Notes: generated by a model not told the origin, from the letters alone. A stretch of 64,000 nt of DNA from an uncultured Tateyamaria sp. (GCF_947504105.1 NZ_CANNGP010000013.1:31752-95751); one strand, 5' to 3'; shown: positions 1-8,433, numbered from the stretch's first letter. Made by a program: numbers and translations.

Positions 1-75
1 CCACAGGATCGGTAGCGCGATCAACGCGACCAGCAACCATGGGGCAGCAAAGCCGATGGGTCCAAACACGGTCAT
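1..75 (-). CDS. BatA-like / DUF4159-type membrane protein, N-terminal 25 residues only
   Basis: Only the first 25 codons lie in the window. The ATG at 75 overlaps the stop of the DUF58 gene as ATGA, so the two are translationally coupled. The peptide is short and hydrophobic, with a G-F-A-A-P-W-L-L start, which is how the N-terminal membrane segment of BatA/aerotolerance-type proteins (often fused to DUF4159 in alphaproteobacteria) begins. The position after MoxR and DUF58 fits that family. The rest of the gene lies beyond the left edge, so the exact family is inferred from context. Confidence 0.55.
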   Translation of the reverse strand, partial: MTVFGPIGFAAPWLLVALIALPILW

Positions 76-953
76 GTCCGCGCCCGCCCGCCATCCAGCG
101 CGCGCCATAGCCACAACAGGCCGGATTGTGCGGGTGTGTCGGTGTGGTGCAGCCCGTATTGCCAGCCCGCAACGGAACACAGATGCTGCAATTCGGCCTT
201 CCGTTCGGCAAGGCGCTCCAGATACCTCCCCTTCAGATCAGACGCCTTGAGTGTTTCATGTTCCAGCGTCCCACCCACGCTTTCAAAGATGGTGCGCCCC
301 CGAAAGGGGAACGCCTCTTCCGCTGGATCAAGGACATGCAGCAGCACGCCACGCACACCCCGGTCGGCGGCTTTCGTCAGCGCGGTTTTGACGTCGTCGA
401 TATTGCCCATGAAGTCCGAGATGAACACGGCGCGGGCGTGCGGGATCATTGCCCGGTGTTCCGGAGGGGCATAATCTTCGTTTGCATCCTCGGTAAACAT
501 TTCGGCCAGGCGCAGCACCTGCGTGTTGCCTCGGCGCGGCGGCAGGCTGGTCCCGGTCAGGCCCACACGCTCTCCGCCCCGGATCAGAAGGATCGCGGTG
601 GCCAAGCCCAGAACGCGGGCGCGTTCGGCTTTAGTTGGCAAATCGTTGTTTGAGGCAAAGCGCATCGCTGCCCCCTGATCGACCCACAGCATCACGGATT
701 GCGCAATCTGCCACTCGCGTTCGCGCACGAACTGCACATCACCCATGGCACTGCGGCGGTGGTCGATCAACCGGCGGCTGTCGCCGATCTGGGCCGGTCT
801 GTATTGCCAGAAATCGTCACCCATCCCCGCACGACGCCGACCGTGGTCGCCCAACAGAACGGCGCCCGCCAACTGCTCGGCCCGGGCCAGCAGCGCAGGC
901 AGCCGGGCCGCTTGCGTTTCGGCCTTTTCGCGCAGGGCGAGGGGTGTGATCAC
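72..953 (-). CDS. DUF58 domain-containing protein
   Basis: This 293-residue protein has the DUF58 signature around residues 45-95: the stretch after DDFWQYRPAQIGD, then H-R-R-S and V-R-E-R-E-W followed by a hydrophobic strand. The fold of the family is von Willebrand factor A-like. DUF58 proteins are nearly always encoded next to a MoxR AAA ATPase, as here, and are thought to be substrates or partners of that chaperone at the membrane; the exact role is unknown. The start codon is GTG (951-953), overlapping the moxR stop as GTGA, and the stop overlaps the next ATG, so three genes are tightly coupled. Confidence 0.9.
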   Translation of the reverse strand: MITPLALREKAETQAARLPALLARAEQLAGAVLLGDHGRRRAGMGDDFWQYRPAQIGDSRRLIDHRRSAMGDVQFVREREWQIAQSVMLWVDQGAAMRFASNNDLPTKAERARVLGLATAILLIRGGERVGLTGTSLPPRRGNTQVLRLAEMFTEDANEDYAPPEHRAMIPHARAVFISDFMGNIDDVKTALTKAADRGVRGVLLHVLDPAEEAFPFRGRTIFESVGGTLEHETLKASDLKGRYLERLAERKAELQHLCSVAGWQYGLHHTDTPAQSGLLWLWRALDGGRART

Positions 954-1957
954 GCGGCGGCTTCCTTGCGGCTGAGACCGGCGGCGGTCTCTTCGATCAG
1001 GTCAGACAGGCTGTCGCCACGGGCACGGGCGGCAAAGTTCAGAGCCATCCGGTGGATCAGAACAGGGCGGGCCATGTCGATGACATCTTCCGCCGAGGGG
1101 GCCAGGCGACCCTGCAAAAGCGCGCGGGCGCGGACGGCCAGCATCAAGGCTTGGGCCGCACGGGGGCCGGGCCCCCAGGCGACCGTCTCGCGTACCTTGT
1201 CGGACGCATCGGCCTCACCCGGCCGGAAGGCTCGCACCAGGTCCAGGATCATCTCGACCACGCTGTCGCCCACAGGCATCCTGCGCAGCAAGGTTTGGGC
1301 CGCCAGCAATTCTTCGCCGGTGAATACGGCGGTTGATTGCGCGTCCTCTGTCCCGGTGGTGGCAATCAGGATATCTTTTTCTGTCTCGCGGTCGGGATAG
1401 AGCACATCGATCTGGACAAGGAAGCGGTCCAACTGCGCTTCGGGCAGGGGGTAGGTGCCTTCCTGCTCGATCGGGTTCTGCGTTGCTAGCACGTGGAAGG
1501 GTGTCCCCAGGGGACGGTCCTGTCCTGCGACGGTCACAGTCTTTTCCTGCATGGCCTGCAACAGGGCGGACTGGGTCCGGGGCGAAGCACGGTTGATCTC
1601 ATCTGCCATCAAAAGCTGGCAGAACACCGGACCCGGTACAAAGCGGAAAGCACGTGTCCCATCCTCGGCCGTGTCCAGAACTTCCGATCCCAGAATGTCC
1701 GCTGGCATCAGGTCCGGGGTGAACTGGATGCGGTTGCCGTCCAGCCCCATGACCGTGCTGAGTGTCTCGACCAGACGTGTCTTGCCCAGACCGGGCAGAC
1801 CGATCAGCAGGCCGTGGCCGCCGCACAGCAGCGCGGTCAAGGTCAGGTCCACGACCCGTTCCTGCCCGATGAAGCGCTTGGTGATCGAGGCCTTGGCCTC
1901 TGCCAGCTTGTTGCCCAGCGTCTCGATTTCGGCAACAAGGTCCTCTGCTTCGGTCAT
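950..1957 (-). CDS. MoxR family AAA+ ATPase
   Basis: This 335-residue AAA+ ATPase has a Walker A motif G-L-P-G-L-G-K-T near residue 55 and a Walker B M-A-D-E-I-N-R-A followed by S-A-L-L-Q-A-M-Q-E near residues 117-135. The region after Walker B (Q-N-P-I-E-Q-E-G-T-Y-P-L-P-E-A-Q-L-D-R-F) is the MoxR-family signature. MoxR ATPases act as chaperones that mature or activate partner proteins, usually with VWA-fold proteins encoded next door. It leads an operon with DUF58 and a BatA-like gene. The ATG at 1957 follows a purine-rich GAAAGAGATG stretch. It diverges from the DUF1285 gene. Confidence 0.92.
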   Translation of the reverse strand: MTEAEDLVAEIETLGNKLAEAKASITKRFIGQERVVDLTLTALLCGGHGLLIGLPGLGKTRLVETLSTVMGLDGNRIQFTPDLMPADILGSEVLDTAEDGTRAFRFVPGPVFCQLLMADEINRASPRTQSALLQAMQEKTVTVAGQDRPLGTPFHVLATQNPIEQEGTYPLPEAQLDRFLVQIDVLYPDRETEKDILIATTGTEDAQSTAVFTGEELLAAQTLLRRMPVGDSVVEMILDLVRAFRPGEADASDKVRETVAWGPGPRAAQALMLAVRARALLQGRLAPSAEDVIDMARPVLIHRMALNFAARARGDSLSDLIEETAAGLSRKEAAA

Positions 1958-2014
1958 GACATCTCTTTCATTCGGGATATATATTTCTGTACCAACCTAT
2001 TCCCTCAATTGAGA

Positions 2015-2602
2015 ATGGCAAAACATATGAGCGGACAAAAAACCGTGACACCGGATGCAGATGGCCTTGTGGCGTCGATCACTGCTGCAAAAACACGCGG
2101 ATTGCCGCCGGTACACCTTTGGAATCCACCCTTTTGCGGTGATCTGGACATGCGGATCGCACGGGACGGAACCTGGTTCTACCAAGGGACGCCCATAGGG
2201 CGACCGGGTCTGGTCAAGCTGTTTTCGTCCATTCTGAAGCGGGAGGAGGGGAAGTATTTTCTTGTTACTCCGGTTGAGAAGGTGGGAATCACCGTCGATG
2301 ACGCCCCGTTTGTCGCCATCGATTTCGAGGTTGAGGGGACCAGCGAGACGCAGGTTCTGACCTTTGTGACCCATGTAGATGATGTGGCCGTCGCCGGGCA
2401 GGATCATCCGATCCGCGTTGAACGCGACCCGGAGACCGGCGAACCATCCCCCTATATCCTAATCCGGGCGGACCTTGAGGCGCTGATCGATCGCAAGAGC
2501 TTTTACCGTGTCGTCGACCTCGGCACACATCACGACGGTTGGTTCGGGGTGTGGTCGGGTGGCCATTTCTTTGGAATCATCCCATCGGCTGAGCTGCCCT
2601 GA
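2015..2602 (+). CDS. DUF1285 domain-containing protein
   Basis: The protein (about 195 residues) contains the DUF1285 pattern: P-P-V-H-L-W-N-P-P near the start, then C-G-D-L-D-M-R-I and W-F-Y-Q-G-T-P-I-G-R, and a V-T-P-V-E-K strand. The family is widespread in proteobacteria and its function is unknown. Two in-frame ATGs, 2015 and 2027, are possible; neither has a strong ribosome site, so the start is uncertain by four codons. It diverges from moxR, and a GC-rich hairpin follows its stop directly. Confidence 0.85.
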   Translation: MAKHMSGQKTVTPDADGLVASITAAKTRGLPPVHLWNPPFCGDLDMRIARDGTWFYQGTPIGRPGLVKLFSSILKREEGKYFLVTPVEKVGITVDDAPFVAIDFEVEGTSETQVLTFVTHVDDVAVAGQDHPIRVERDPETGEPSPYILIRADLEALIDRKSFYRVVDLGTHHDGWFGVWSGGHFFGIIPSAELP

Positions 2603-2607
2603 CGGAC

Positions 2608-2630
2608 GGGGCGCAGGACACCTGCGCCTC
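2608..2630 (+). terminator. GC-rich hairpin after the DUF1285 gene
   Basis: A 10-bp stem (2608-2617 with 2621-2630, one G-T pair) closes a three-base ACA loop six bases after the DUF1285 stop. There is no T tract, so it may be a Rho-independent terminator of weak type, an RNA-stabilising stem or a REP-like element. A similar hairpin sits after the Rieske-ThDP gene near 48769. Confidence 0.5.
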
Positions 2631-2701
2631 ACCACCTGCACAGCCAGTGTGCATCATTTCTGCTGCTCGGCCTCTACGTTCGCGTCATTTTGAAGCTGTA
2701 A

Positions 2702-2875
2702 GGCGGACGTGTCGTCCACCATTCGCTCGCGCATCAGCTTCATGCCCGTGGTCACGATCTGATCCTTGGTGCGCGCTTGGTCGACAAGCTGGCCACGCTT
2801 GAATCTGAAACGAACGCCGCCATCGTTGCAATGGATGGCAGCGACGCCAAACAGGTGGGTACCCTTTTTGCGTAA
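2702..2875 (+). pseudogene. probable remnant of a short-chain dehydrogenase (SDR)
   Basis: Between the DUF1285 hairpin and the convergent MmcQ/YjbR gene, one plus-strand frame is open for 57 codons (bounded by TAA at 2699-2701 and 2873-2875). It reads like the first Rossmann unit of an SDR: A-H-Q-L-H-A-R-G-H-D-L-I-L-G-A-R, then V-D-K-L-A-T-L-E, then I-V-A-M-D-G-S-D-A-K-Q-V-G-T-L-F-A. The spacing between the basic residue after beta-2 and the D-x-S-D element is right for SDRs. The glycine motif and the whole catalytic part are missing. A possible further fragment (I-E-K-L-D-P-E-Q-V-R-R) lies near 2932-2965. A competing minus-strand frame over 2654-2990 looks less protein-like. Confidence 0.4.
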
Positions 2876-2996
2876 ATCGGCAGCTCCTTGCGCGTTCCGA
2901 TTTACAACCCGCCCGCTCGTCAGCGTGGGCCTATTGAGAAGCTTGATCCTGAACAGGTTCGTCGCGCTGCTGAGATACGGTGCAGGCAAGCGGCAT

Positions 2997-3353
2997 TCAG
3001 TCTGCCTCACCTGCATCATAGGCCTTGAGGAACCGCTTGGGCGCCATGTCCCGCCATGTGCTGCGCAGCCGCGCTTCGGCCCAGTTTGGATCGATCCGGC
3101 CCGCGGTAACAAGGAGGCAGCCAAACTTGGCGTAATGCGGGTGCAGGATGAACGTGTCGGGATCGGCAGCCATCAGTGTCTCGCGTTCTTCGATGCTGCC
3201 CTTGAAGATGGCGGCTTCCACGCAGGGCGACCACCATGTCCACATCTTGCCGTGGGCCTTGAGGTTTTCGTTGCTCCAGCTTGTGGACACTTCGACTTTG
3301 GGCAAACCCAATGACAGGCCAAGAGTTTTGAGGTCTTCCCAAGTGTGGATCAT
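2997..3353 (-). CDS. MmcQ/YjbR family DNA-binding protein
   Basis: The 118-residue protein is of the usual length for the MmcQ/YjbR family. It shows the family pattern of an N-terminal helix (L-G-L-P-x-V), a W-S-N-E strand, K-x-W-x-W-W in the middle, F-I-L-H-P-H-Y for the substrate-like groove, and a C-terminal R-S-T-W-R-D-M-A-P-K-R helix. The fold resembles a CyaY-like double-wing and is thought to bind DNA. It is the last gene of the polA operon and starts three bases after the stop of the preceding broken gene. Confidence 0.85.
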   Translation of the reverse strand: MIHTWEDLKTLGLSLGLPKVEVSTSWSNENLKAHGKMWTWWSPCVEAAIFKGSIEERETLMAADPDTFILHPHYAKFGCLLVTAGRIDPNWAEARLRSTWRDMAPKRFLKAYDAGEAD

Positions 3354-3356
3354 GGT

Positions 3357-4064
3357 TTAACCTTTATTGTGCAAGGCATCCCGCAAATCTTGCATATCGT
3401 CTTCCCGGTTCCGCAGCAGCTTGGATGCTTTTTTGACCAGTCGTGCTGACCGAGACGGTAACCCATTGTCACGGGTGTTGCTGTCAGGACCTGTCAGCAA
3501 AAGAAACACGGCATAGGCAAAGGCACGCGTTTCTTATCTGAGGTAACCTTGCCACCCGGCTTCTTCCGCGCCTTGCATTTGTAGCGCGCCGAAGCCTGTC
3601 GTGATGCAGTGCAGATCGGTCGACAGTTCCTCGGCCTCCGGTCCGCCGGGCATGTCGAGTGCGGTCACGTGCAGGCGGTGGTGCATCACTTCGTGCACGA
3701 GTGTGGACAGGAAGGCGCGCCTTTGGGTGATGGTTTCAGGGTAATAGGTAATGAGAGCCTGCGTGCCGTCGCTTTGCCACGTGCCGCCAACAGAAGAGAA
3801 TTGTCCATATTGATGCCGGTATTCCGCAGGCAGCCCGTTCAACGGTGCGGCGACGATAACCTGATTTTCGATGCCAAGGTGCTTCTGGATGGCGTGGATC
3901 AGCGCTTGCGCGACCTCTTGGTGAGGGCCATTCGGTGCCGGGAAGTTGGACTTGGTCACATGAATGGCGCGCGTGCTGGGTGTGAGCAGGTGGTTGTCGA
4001 TGGCCCAGAAGAAAGAGTCGATGACCCAGTCTTGGGTGTCTTCGTCTATGCGCAGGCCGAACAT
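3357..4064 (-). pseudogene. HExxH metallopeptidase-like protein interrupted by an in-frame stop
   Basis: The first open part (3534-4064, 176 codons) has a zinc-protease-like helix L-V-H-E-V-M-H-H near residue 125 and ends G-Y-L-R-TAA. The same frame then continues without further stops for another 57 codons to a TAA at 3357-3359. That continuation (E-T-R-A-F-A-Y-A-V-F-L-L-L-T-G, then a basic R-L-V-K-K-A-S-K-L-L-R helix) reads as the natural C-terminal part, and the gene behind it starts only three bases later. The simplest reading is a nonsense change (for example CAA to TAA at 3531-3533) in a protein of about 235 residues. It lies in the polA operon. Either the shortened protein still works or the gene is dead; sequencing error is also possible. 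Confidence 0.6.
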
Positions 4065-4103
4065 GGTATTTCCGAAGGAATGGGTGCCATGCCTATCATG
4101 AAC

Positions 4104-4526
4104 TTACGGGGCAGGCGGGATTGATTGCAAATCAGGTGCCACGAAGGCGGCGCGCGCTGTGTCGGAGAACAGGGTGTCCTTGTGGTAGTGGGTTAGCATG
4201 ATCCGCGTGTCGAGCAGGCGGTCATCCTGTTTCAGGAAGCTGTCGAAGGAGGCCGCTGGCGTCGCCTTGTCCATGAAATATGCGACCGCCATCAGCCACG
4301 AGCGGGTGAGTGTTTCGTGGTATTTGTCAGCAGGTACGCCGTTGCGTTTCAGGAAGGCGTGGAGCGCTGCGCGCATCCGGGGCATGGCGGCATCGATCGG
4401 CCCTTCGCAGAGGTAGACATAGGCCTGTCGCAGGTGGGCGCGGCGGTTGAAGTCATCCGGCGCGACGCGCCCTGCGTCGAACTGGTCGCGGAAGGTCAGG
4501 TCGTCCGGTGCGGGCATCATGGTCAT
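4104..4526 (-). CDS. conserved protein of unknown function
   Basis: The 140-residue protein is largely helical, with F-N-R-R-A-H-L-R-Q-A-Y-V-Y-L early on and a conserved-looking K-Y-H-E-T-L-T-R-S-W region in the middle. I do not recognise a named domain. The start at 4526 is chosen because AGGAG lies at the proper distance; an upstream extension to 4580 would run back into polA. It begins 16 bases after the polA stop and is followed by the broken metallopeptidase gene, so it is part of the polA operon. Confidence 0.7.
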   Translation of the reverse strand: MTMMPAPDDLTFRDQFDAGRVAPDDFNRRAHLRQAYVYLCEGPIDAAMPRMRAALHAFLKRNGVPADKYHETLTRSWLMAVAYFMDKATPAASFDSFLKQDDRLLDTRIMLTHYHKDTLFSDTARAAFVAPDLQSIPPAP

Positions 4527-4542
4527 GTTGGGCTCCTTTCCG

Positions 4543-7329
4543 TCAGTGCGCTTCGGCCCAGTTTTGCCCCTGACCTGCATCCACCGTCAACTTCACGTCG
4601 AGATGCACGACGGGGTCATTGGCGCTTTCCATGACCCCCTTTGCCACGCCGATCAGGTCGTCGACTGCGGCGTCTTCCACTTCAAAGAGAAGTTCGTCGT
4701 GCACTTGCAGCAGCATAGCGGCGGGTATGTTCTTGATCGCCTCGGGCATGCGGATCATGGCACGGCGAATGACATCTGCGGCGGTGCCTTGGATGGGTGC
4801 GTTGATCGCGGCGCGTGCGGCGAAGCCTGCGCGGGGGCCTTTGGAGGCGATCTCGGGCGTGTGGATCTTACGCCCGAACAGCGTCTGGACGTAGCCGTGT
4901 TCCTTGGCGAACGCCTTGGTGTCGTCCATGTAGGTGCGGATGCCGGGGAAGCGTTCGAAATAGCGGTCGATGAAGCCCTGCGCCTCGGACCGCGGGATGC
5001 GCAGGTTGCGCGCGAGGCCGAAGCCCGAGATGCCGTAGATAACGCCGAAGTTGATTGCCTTGGCTTGGCGGCGGATTTCCGGGGTCATTTCGTCGAGCGG
5101 CACGTCGAACATTTCCGAGGCCGTGAGCGCGTGGATGTCGATGCCTTCGGCAAAGGCCTGTTTCAGTTCCGGGATGTCGGCGATGTGGGCGAGGATGCGC
5201 AGCTCGATTTGGCTGTAGTCTAGCGCGACGAGTGTTTTGCCGGGTTCCGAGACGAAGGCCTCGCGGATGCGCCGTCCTTCCTCTGTCCGGATCGGGATGT
5301 TTTGCAGGTTCGGGTCGGTTGAGGCCAGCCGCCCGGTGGACGCGCCGGCGATGGAGTAGGAGGTGTGCACGCGACCTGTATCGGTGTTGATGTGGTCCTG
5401 CAGCGCGTCGGTGTAGGTGGATTTCAACTTCGACAGTTGCCGCCAGTCCAGCACGCGGGCGGGCAGCTCGTGTTCGGTCGCGAGGTCTTCGAGTACGTCG
5501 GCGCCCGTGGCATAAGCCCCGGTCTTGCCCTTCTTGCCACCTTCGATGCTCATTTCATCGAACAGGATTTCGCCAAGTTGCATGGGGCTACCGACGTTGA
5601 ATTTACGGCCTGCGAGTTCGTAGATTTCATCCTCCAGCCCCGCCATTTTCTGGGCAAAGGCGTTTGACATGCGCGAAAGCGTGTCGCGGTCGACCTTGAT
5701 ACCGGACCGTTCCATGCCTGCCAGTACATGCACCATGGGCCGCTCAAGCGTTTCGTAGACTTTCGTGACTTGTACGCGGTGGAGTTGCGGTTTGAACTGC
5801 TGCCAGAGGCGCAGCGTAATGTCGGCGTCTTCGGCGGCATATTTCACCGCGTCTTCGAGCGGGACTTGGTCGAAGGTTTTGGCCGACTTGCCGGAGCCGA
5901 GAAGCGGTTTGATCGGGATCGGCGTGTGGCCAAGATAGCGTTCGCTGAGCGTGTCCATGCCGTGATTGTGCAGCCCGCCGTGCATAGCGTAGGACAGGAG
6001 CATTGTGTCGTCGATGGGCGCCACGTCGATGTTCAGACGGGCAAAGATCTTGGCGTCGTATTTCATGTTCTGGCCGATCTTGAGGATGCTGTCGTCCTCA
6101 AGCACGGGTTTCAGCATTTCGAGCGCCTGTTCGAAGGGCATCTGCCCTTCAGCAAGATCGTCAGAGCCAAAGAGGTCATCGCCGCCTTGCTTGTGCGTCA
6201 GCGGAATGTAGCAGGCATGGCCGGGGTTCACGGCCAGTGAGATACCCACCAGATCGGCGATCATTTCATTGAGGCCGGTGGTTTCGGTGTCCACCGCGAC
6301 GTATCCGCGTTCATAGATCAGGTCGATCCAGGTTTGCAGCTGGTCGGCGTTCTGCACGTGCTCGTAGGTGGCATCGTCAAAGCTGGGCGCTTCGGGCGCG
6401 TCCTGCGCCGCAGGTGCCGGTTCCCTGATCTCGGGCGCTTCGACGCCAAGCTGATCGGCGATGCGCTTGGTCAGGGTGCGGAATTCCATTTCCGCGAGGA
6501 ATGGCATCAGTTGATTCGGTTTCGGGTCCTGCACCTCAAGATCGTCGAGCGTGAAGTCGAGGGGCGTGTTTTCGTCGAGACGAACAAGGTCTCGCGACAG
6601 GCGGATCTGGTCGGCGTGGTCGATCAGGGTCTGGCGACGCTTGGGTTGCTTGATCTCTTCGGCGCGTTCAAGCAGCGCGTCGAGATCGCCATATTCGTTG
6701 ATCAGGAGGGCGGCTGTTTTGACGCCAATGCCTGGCGCGCCGGGCACGTTGTCGACGGAGTCTCCGGCAAGCGCCTGCACGTCCACCACGCGGTCGGGGA
6801 AAACGCCGAATTTCTCGAACACGCCGTCGCGGTCGATGCGGGCGTTCTTCATGGCGTCCAGCATTTCGACCCCGTCGCCCACAAGCTGCATCAGGTCCTT
6901 GTCCGAGCTGATGATGGTGACGCGGCCCCCTGCCGCGCGCGCCTCAACGGCGAGGGTGGCGATGATGTCGTCGGCCTCGTACCCTTCTTTTTCCTTGCAA
7001 GCGATGTTGAATGCTTCGGTCGCAGTACGGGTCAGTGGGATCTGCGGACGCAGGTCTTCGGGCATAGCCTCGCGGTTGGCCTTGTACTGGTCGTACATGT
7101 CGTTGCGGAAGGTGTGGCTGCCCTTGTCAAAGATCACGGCCACATGCGTGGGCGCGTCGGGGCCGTGGTTCCCTTCGACATATTTGTAAAGCATGTTGCA
7201 AAACCCACTGACAGCCCCGATAGGGAGGCCATCGGACTTCCGGGTCAGCGATGGCAGCGCATGGTAGGCGCGAAAGATAAAGGCCGAGCCATCGATCAGA
7301 TGTAGGTGACACCCTTTGCCAAACGCCAT
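4543..7329 (-). CDS. polA: DNA polymerase I
   Basis: This 928-residue protein has all three PolA parts. The N-terminal 5'-3' exonuclease (FEN) domain begins with L-I-D-G-S-A-F-I-F-R-A-Y. The central 3'-5' proofreading domain keeps V-A-V-D-T-E-T-T-G-L near residue 346, so its exonuclease metal ligands are present. The polymerase domain has motif A (A-L-D-Y-S-Q-I-E-L-R near 703), the O helix R-R-Q-A-K-A-I-N-F-G-V-I-Y-G, and motif C (Q-V-H-D-E-L-L near 877). It acts in Okazaki fragment maturation and excision repair. The start at 7329 is preferred because GGGGG lies 8 bases upstream; an ATG at 7335 is also possible. It heads a four-gene operon. Confidence 0.97.
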   Translation of the reverse strand: MAFGKGCHLHLIDGSAFIFRAYHALPSLTRKSDGLPIGAVSGFCNMLYKYVEGNHGPDAPTHVAVIFDKGSHTFRNDMYDQYKANREAMPEDLRPQIPLTRTATEAFNIACKEKEGYEADDIIATLAVEARAAGGRVTIISSDKDLMQLVGDGVEMLDAMKNARIDRDGVFEKFGVFPDRVVDVQALAGDSVDNVPGAPGIGVKTAALLINEYGDLDALLERAEEIKQPKRRQTLIDHADQIRLSRDLVRLDENTPLDFTLDDLEVQDPKPNQLMPFLAEMEFRTLTKRIADQLGVEAPEIREPAPAAQDAPEAPSFDDATYEHVQNADQLQTWIDLIYERGYVAVDTETTGLNEMIADLVGISLAVNPGHACYIPLTHKQGGDDLFGSDDLAEGQMPFEQALEMLKPVLEDDSILKIGQNMKYDAKIFARLNIDVAPIDDTMLLSYAMHGGLHNHGMDTLSERYLGHTPIPIKPLLGSGKSAKTFDQVPLEDAVKYAAEDADITLRLWQQFKPQLHRVQVTKVYETLERPMVHVLAGMERSGIKVDRDTLSRMSNAFAQKMAGLEDEIYELAGRKFNVGSPMQLGEILFDEMSIEGGKKGKTGAYATGADVLEDLATEHELPARVLDWRQLSKLKSTYTDALQDHINTDTGRVHTSYSIAGASTGRLASTDPNLQNIPIRTEEGRRIREAFVSEPGKTLVALDYSQIELRILAHIADIPELKQAFAEGIDIHALTASEMFDVPLDEMTPEIRRQAKAINFGVIYGISGFGLARNLRIPRSEAQGFIDRYFERFPGIRTYMDDTKAFAKEHGYVQTLFGRKIHTPEIASKGPRAGFAARAAINAPIQGTAADVIRRAMIRMPEAIKNIPAAMLLQVHDELLFEVEDAAVDDLIGVAKGVMESANDPVVHLDVKLTVDAGQGQNWAEAH

Positions 7330-7434
7330 GTTCATCGCCCCCTTGGTTTTTTCAGTGTTTGCGTGATGTGCCACGATTCCGGAAAAGGGGAAAGCACAAG
7401 CGTTTTGTTAACCCGGATTTGCCACAAACCGGGC

Positions 7435-8184
7435 ATGACAGCGATGAACCGTTTAGGCGATGTTACTGACGTATTGGGCCAGCAGTCGGGGGCCACTGGT
7501 ATCGCGGCCCGTGTCGAACTGTTGCGGGCCGTTGATATGATCCGTTCCCATTGCGCACGGGCGACCTTGTATTGCGCCGCGGGGCTGCTGTTTAATGACC
7601 CCGCTGATCACAAGGCCTGCATCGCTGGCATCGACCGCGCCATGCCGGGTGCACATGCCGGGATGCGCCTGTTGTCTGGCGGGCAGGTTGAGCGGGGTAT
7701 CGATCCCGTCGCACTGGCGTGGTTACGCGAAACCGTGGCGGACATGTCGGACAGTGTTGCGCAGATGGGTCAGTTCGTGGCCGCGGTATCAGATTTGGCA
7801 GGGGCGTTCACGGCTGGAACCTGTACGCCACAACATTTGCGTGACGTCACCCGTTTCGCCGCGGGTGCGTTCAACGAACATTTTGCCAAACTGGTCAATC
7901 GGCTGAGTGAGCATTTGCACAGCGATAGGGTTGTACGTCGCACAACGGCCAACCAGACGGGCGCAGATGCCCGCAACGCGTTGCAAGAGATCAGCGAGAT
8001 TTCACGGAATGTCGGATTGATCGCCATCAACGCATCCATCGAGGCGGCGCATGTTGGGGAACAGGGGCGTGGCTTTGCTGTCATCGCCGCAGAGATTCGC
8101 GAGTTGTCTGAAAAGATCGAGCATGCCAATGCCCGCGTACAGTCTCAGGTAGACGCATTGATCCACCAGGTGATCGACGACTGA
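7435..8184 (+). CDS. short soluble methyl-accepting-chemotaxis-type signalling protein
   Basis: The 249-residue protein has no transmembrane segment, PAS or HAMP domain that I can see. Its last 80 residues contain a degenerate but clear chemoreceptor hairpin tip: I-A-I-N-A-S-I-E-A-A-H-V-G-E-Q-G-R-G-F-A-V-I-A-A-E-I-R-E-L-S. The hairpin ends soon after, so the C-terminal adaptation helix of a full receptor is absent. It may couple to CheA/CheW or act as a scaffold. The N-terminal 160 residues are mostly helical and unrecognised. The start at 7435 is tentative; an ATG at 7444 also exists. It is divergent from polA and convergent with the zinc-finger gene. Confidence 0.75.
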   Translation: MTAMNRLGDVTDVLGQQSGATGIAARVELLRAVDMIRSHCARATLYCAAGLLFNDPADHKACIAGIDRAMPGAHAGMRLLSGGQVERGIDPVALAWLRETVADMSDSVAQMGQFVAAVSDLAGAFTAGTCTPQHLRDVTRFAAGAFNEHFAKLVNRLSEHLHSDRVVRRTTANQTGADARNALQEISEISRNVGLIAINASIEAAHVGEQGRGFAVIAAEIRELSEKIEHANARVQSQVDALIHQVIDD

Positions 8185-8188
8185 CCGC

Positions 8189-8365
8189 TTAGCTGTCAGC
8201 CTTGTCTGCGTATACATACTTGCAGTCGCAATAGGCGCATTCGACCCAACCGGTATCTTCGGGAATCTGCAGCCAGACCCGTGGGTGCCCCAATGGCCCT
8301 TCGCCCCCGTCACAAGCCACGCGGTGGCTGTGGACCGTCTTGATTTCGGGCGCTTCGATGGTCAT
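8189..8365 (-). CDS. small zinc-finger domain protein (zf-CHCC / NDUFS6-like)
   Basis: A 58-residue protein reads from the ATG at 8365 to the TAA at 8189-8191. It contains H-R-V-A-C-D-G-G near residue 14, G-H-P-R-V-W-L-Q-I near 26, and [10 protein letters not shown] near 41. The pattern of a Cys followed by GG, then GHP, then CxYC is that of the small zf-CHCC zinc-finger proteins of alphaproteobacteria, homologous to the mitochondrial complex I subunit NDUFS6. Members are usually 55-80 residues long. It follows the two DUF1203 genes on the same strand, 68 bases after the second one. Confidence 0.85.
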   Translation of the reverse strand: MTIEAPEIKTVHSHRVACDGGEGPLGHPRVWLQIPEDTGWVECAYCDCKYVYADKADS

Positions 8366-8433
8366 GTCTGGTATCCTTGGTTGGGGCGCGTGCGCCCGCT
8401 TTTATGGGCTAAGGGCGTAGGCCACACAAGAGG

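Larger units (their letters stand above)
2603..2996. other. 394-base stretch without an intact gene
   Basis: This stretch holds the hairpin at 2608-2630 and the SDR-like remnant at 2702-2875. A minus-strand frame is open from about 3124 to 2654, but its upstream part lies out of frame over the MmcQ/YjbR gene, it has no credible start outside that gene, and I do not recognise it. Nothing else can be supported. Confidence 0.6.

Noticed and set aside
2654..3124. 156-codon minus-strand frame over the end of the MmcQ/YjbR gene and the gap behind it
   Set aside because: The first part is an out-of-frame shadow of the MmcQ/YjbR gene, no separate start is seen, and the opposite strand reads more like protein (SDR remnant).
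6334..7305. 323-codon plus-strand frame opposite polA
   Set aside because: Antisense shadow with no recognised motif.
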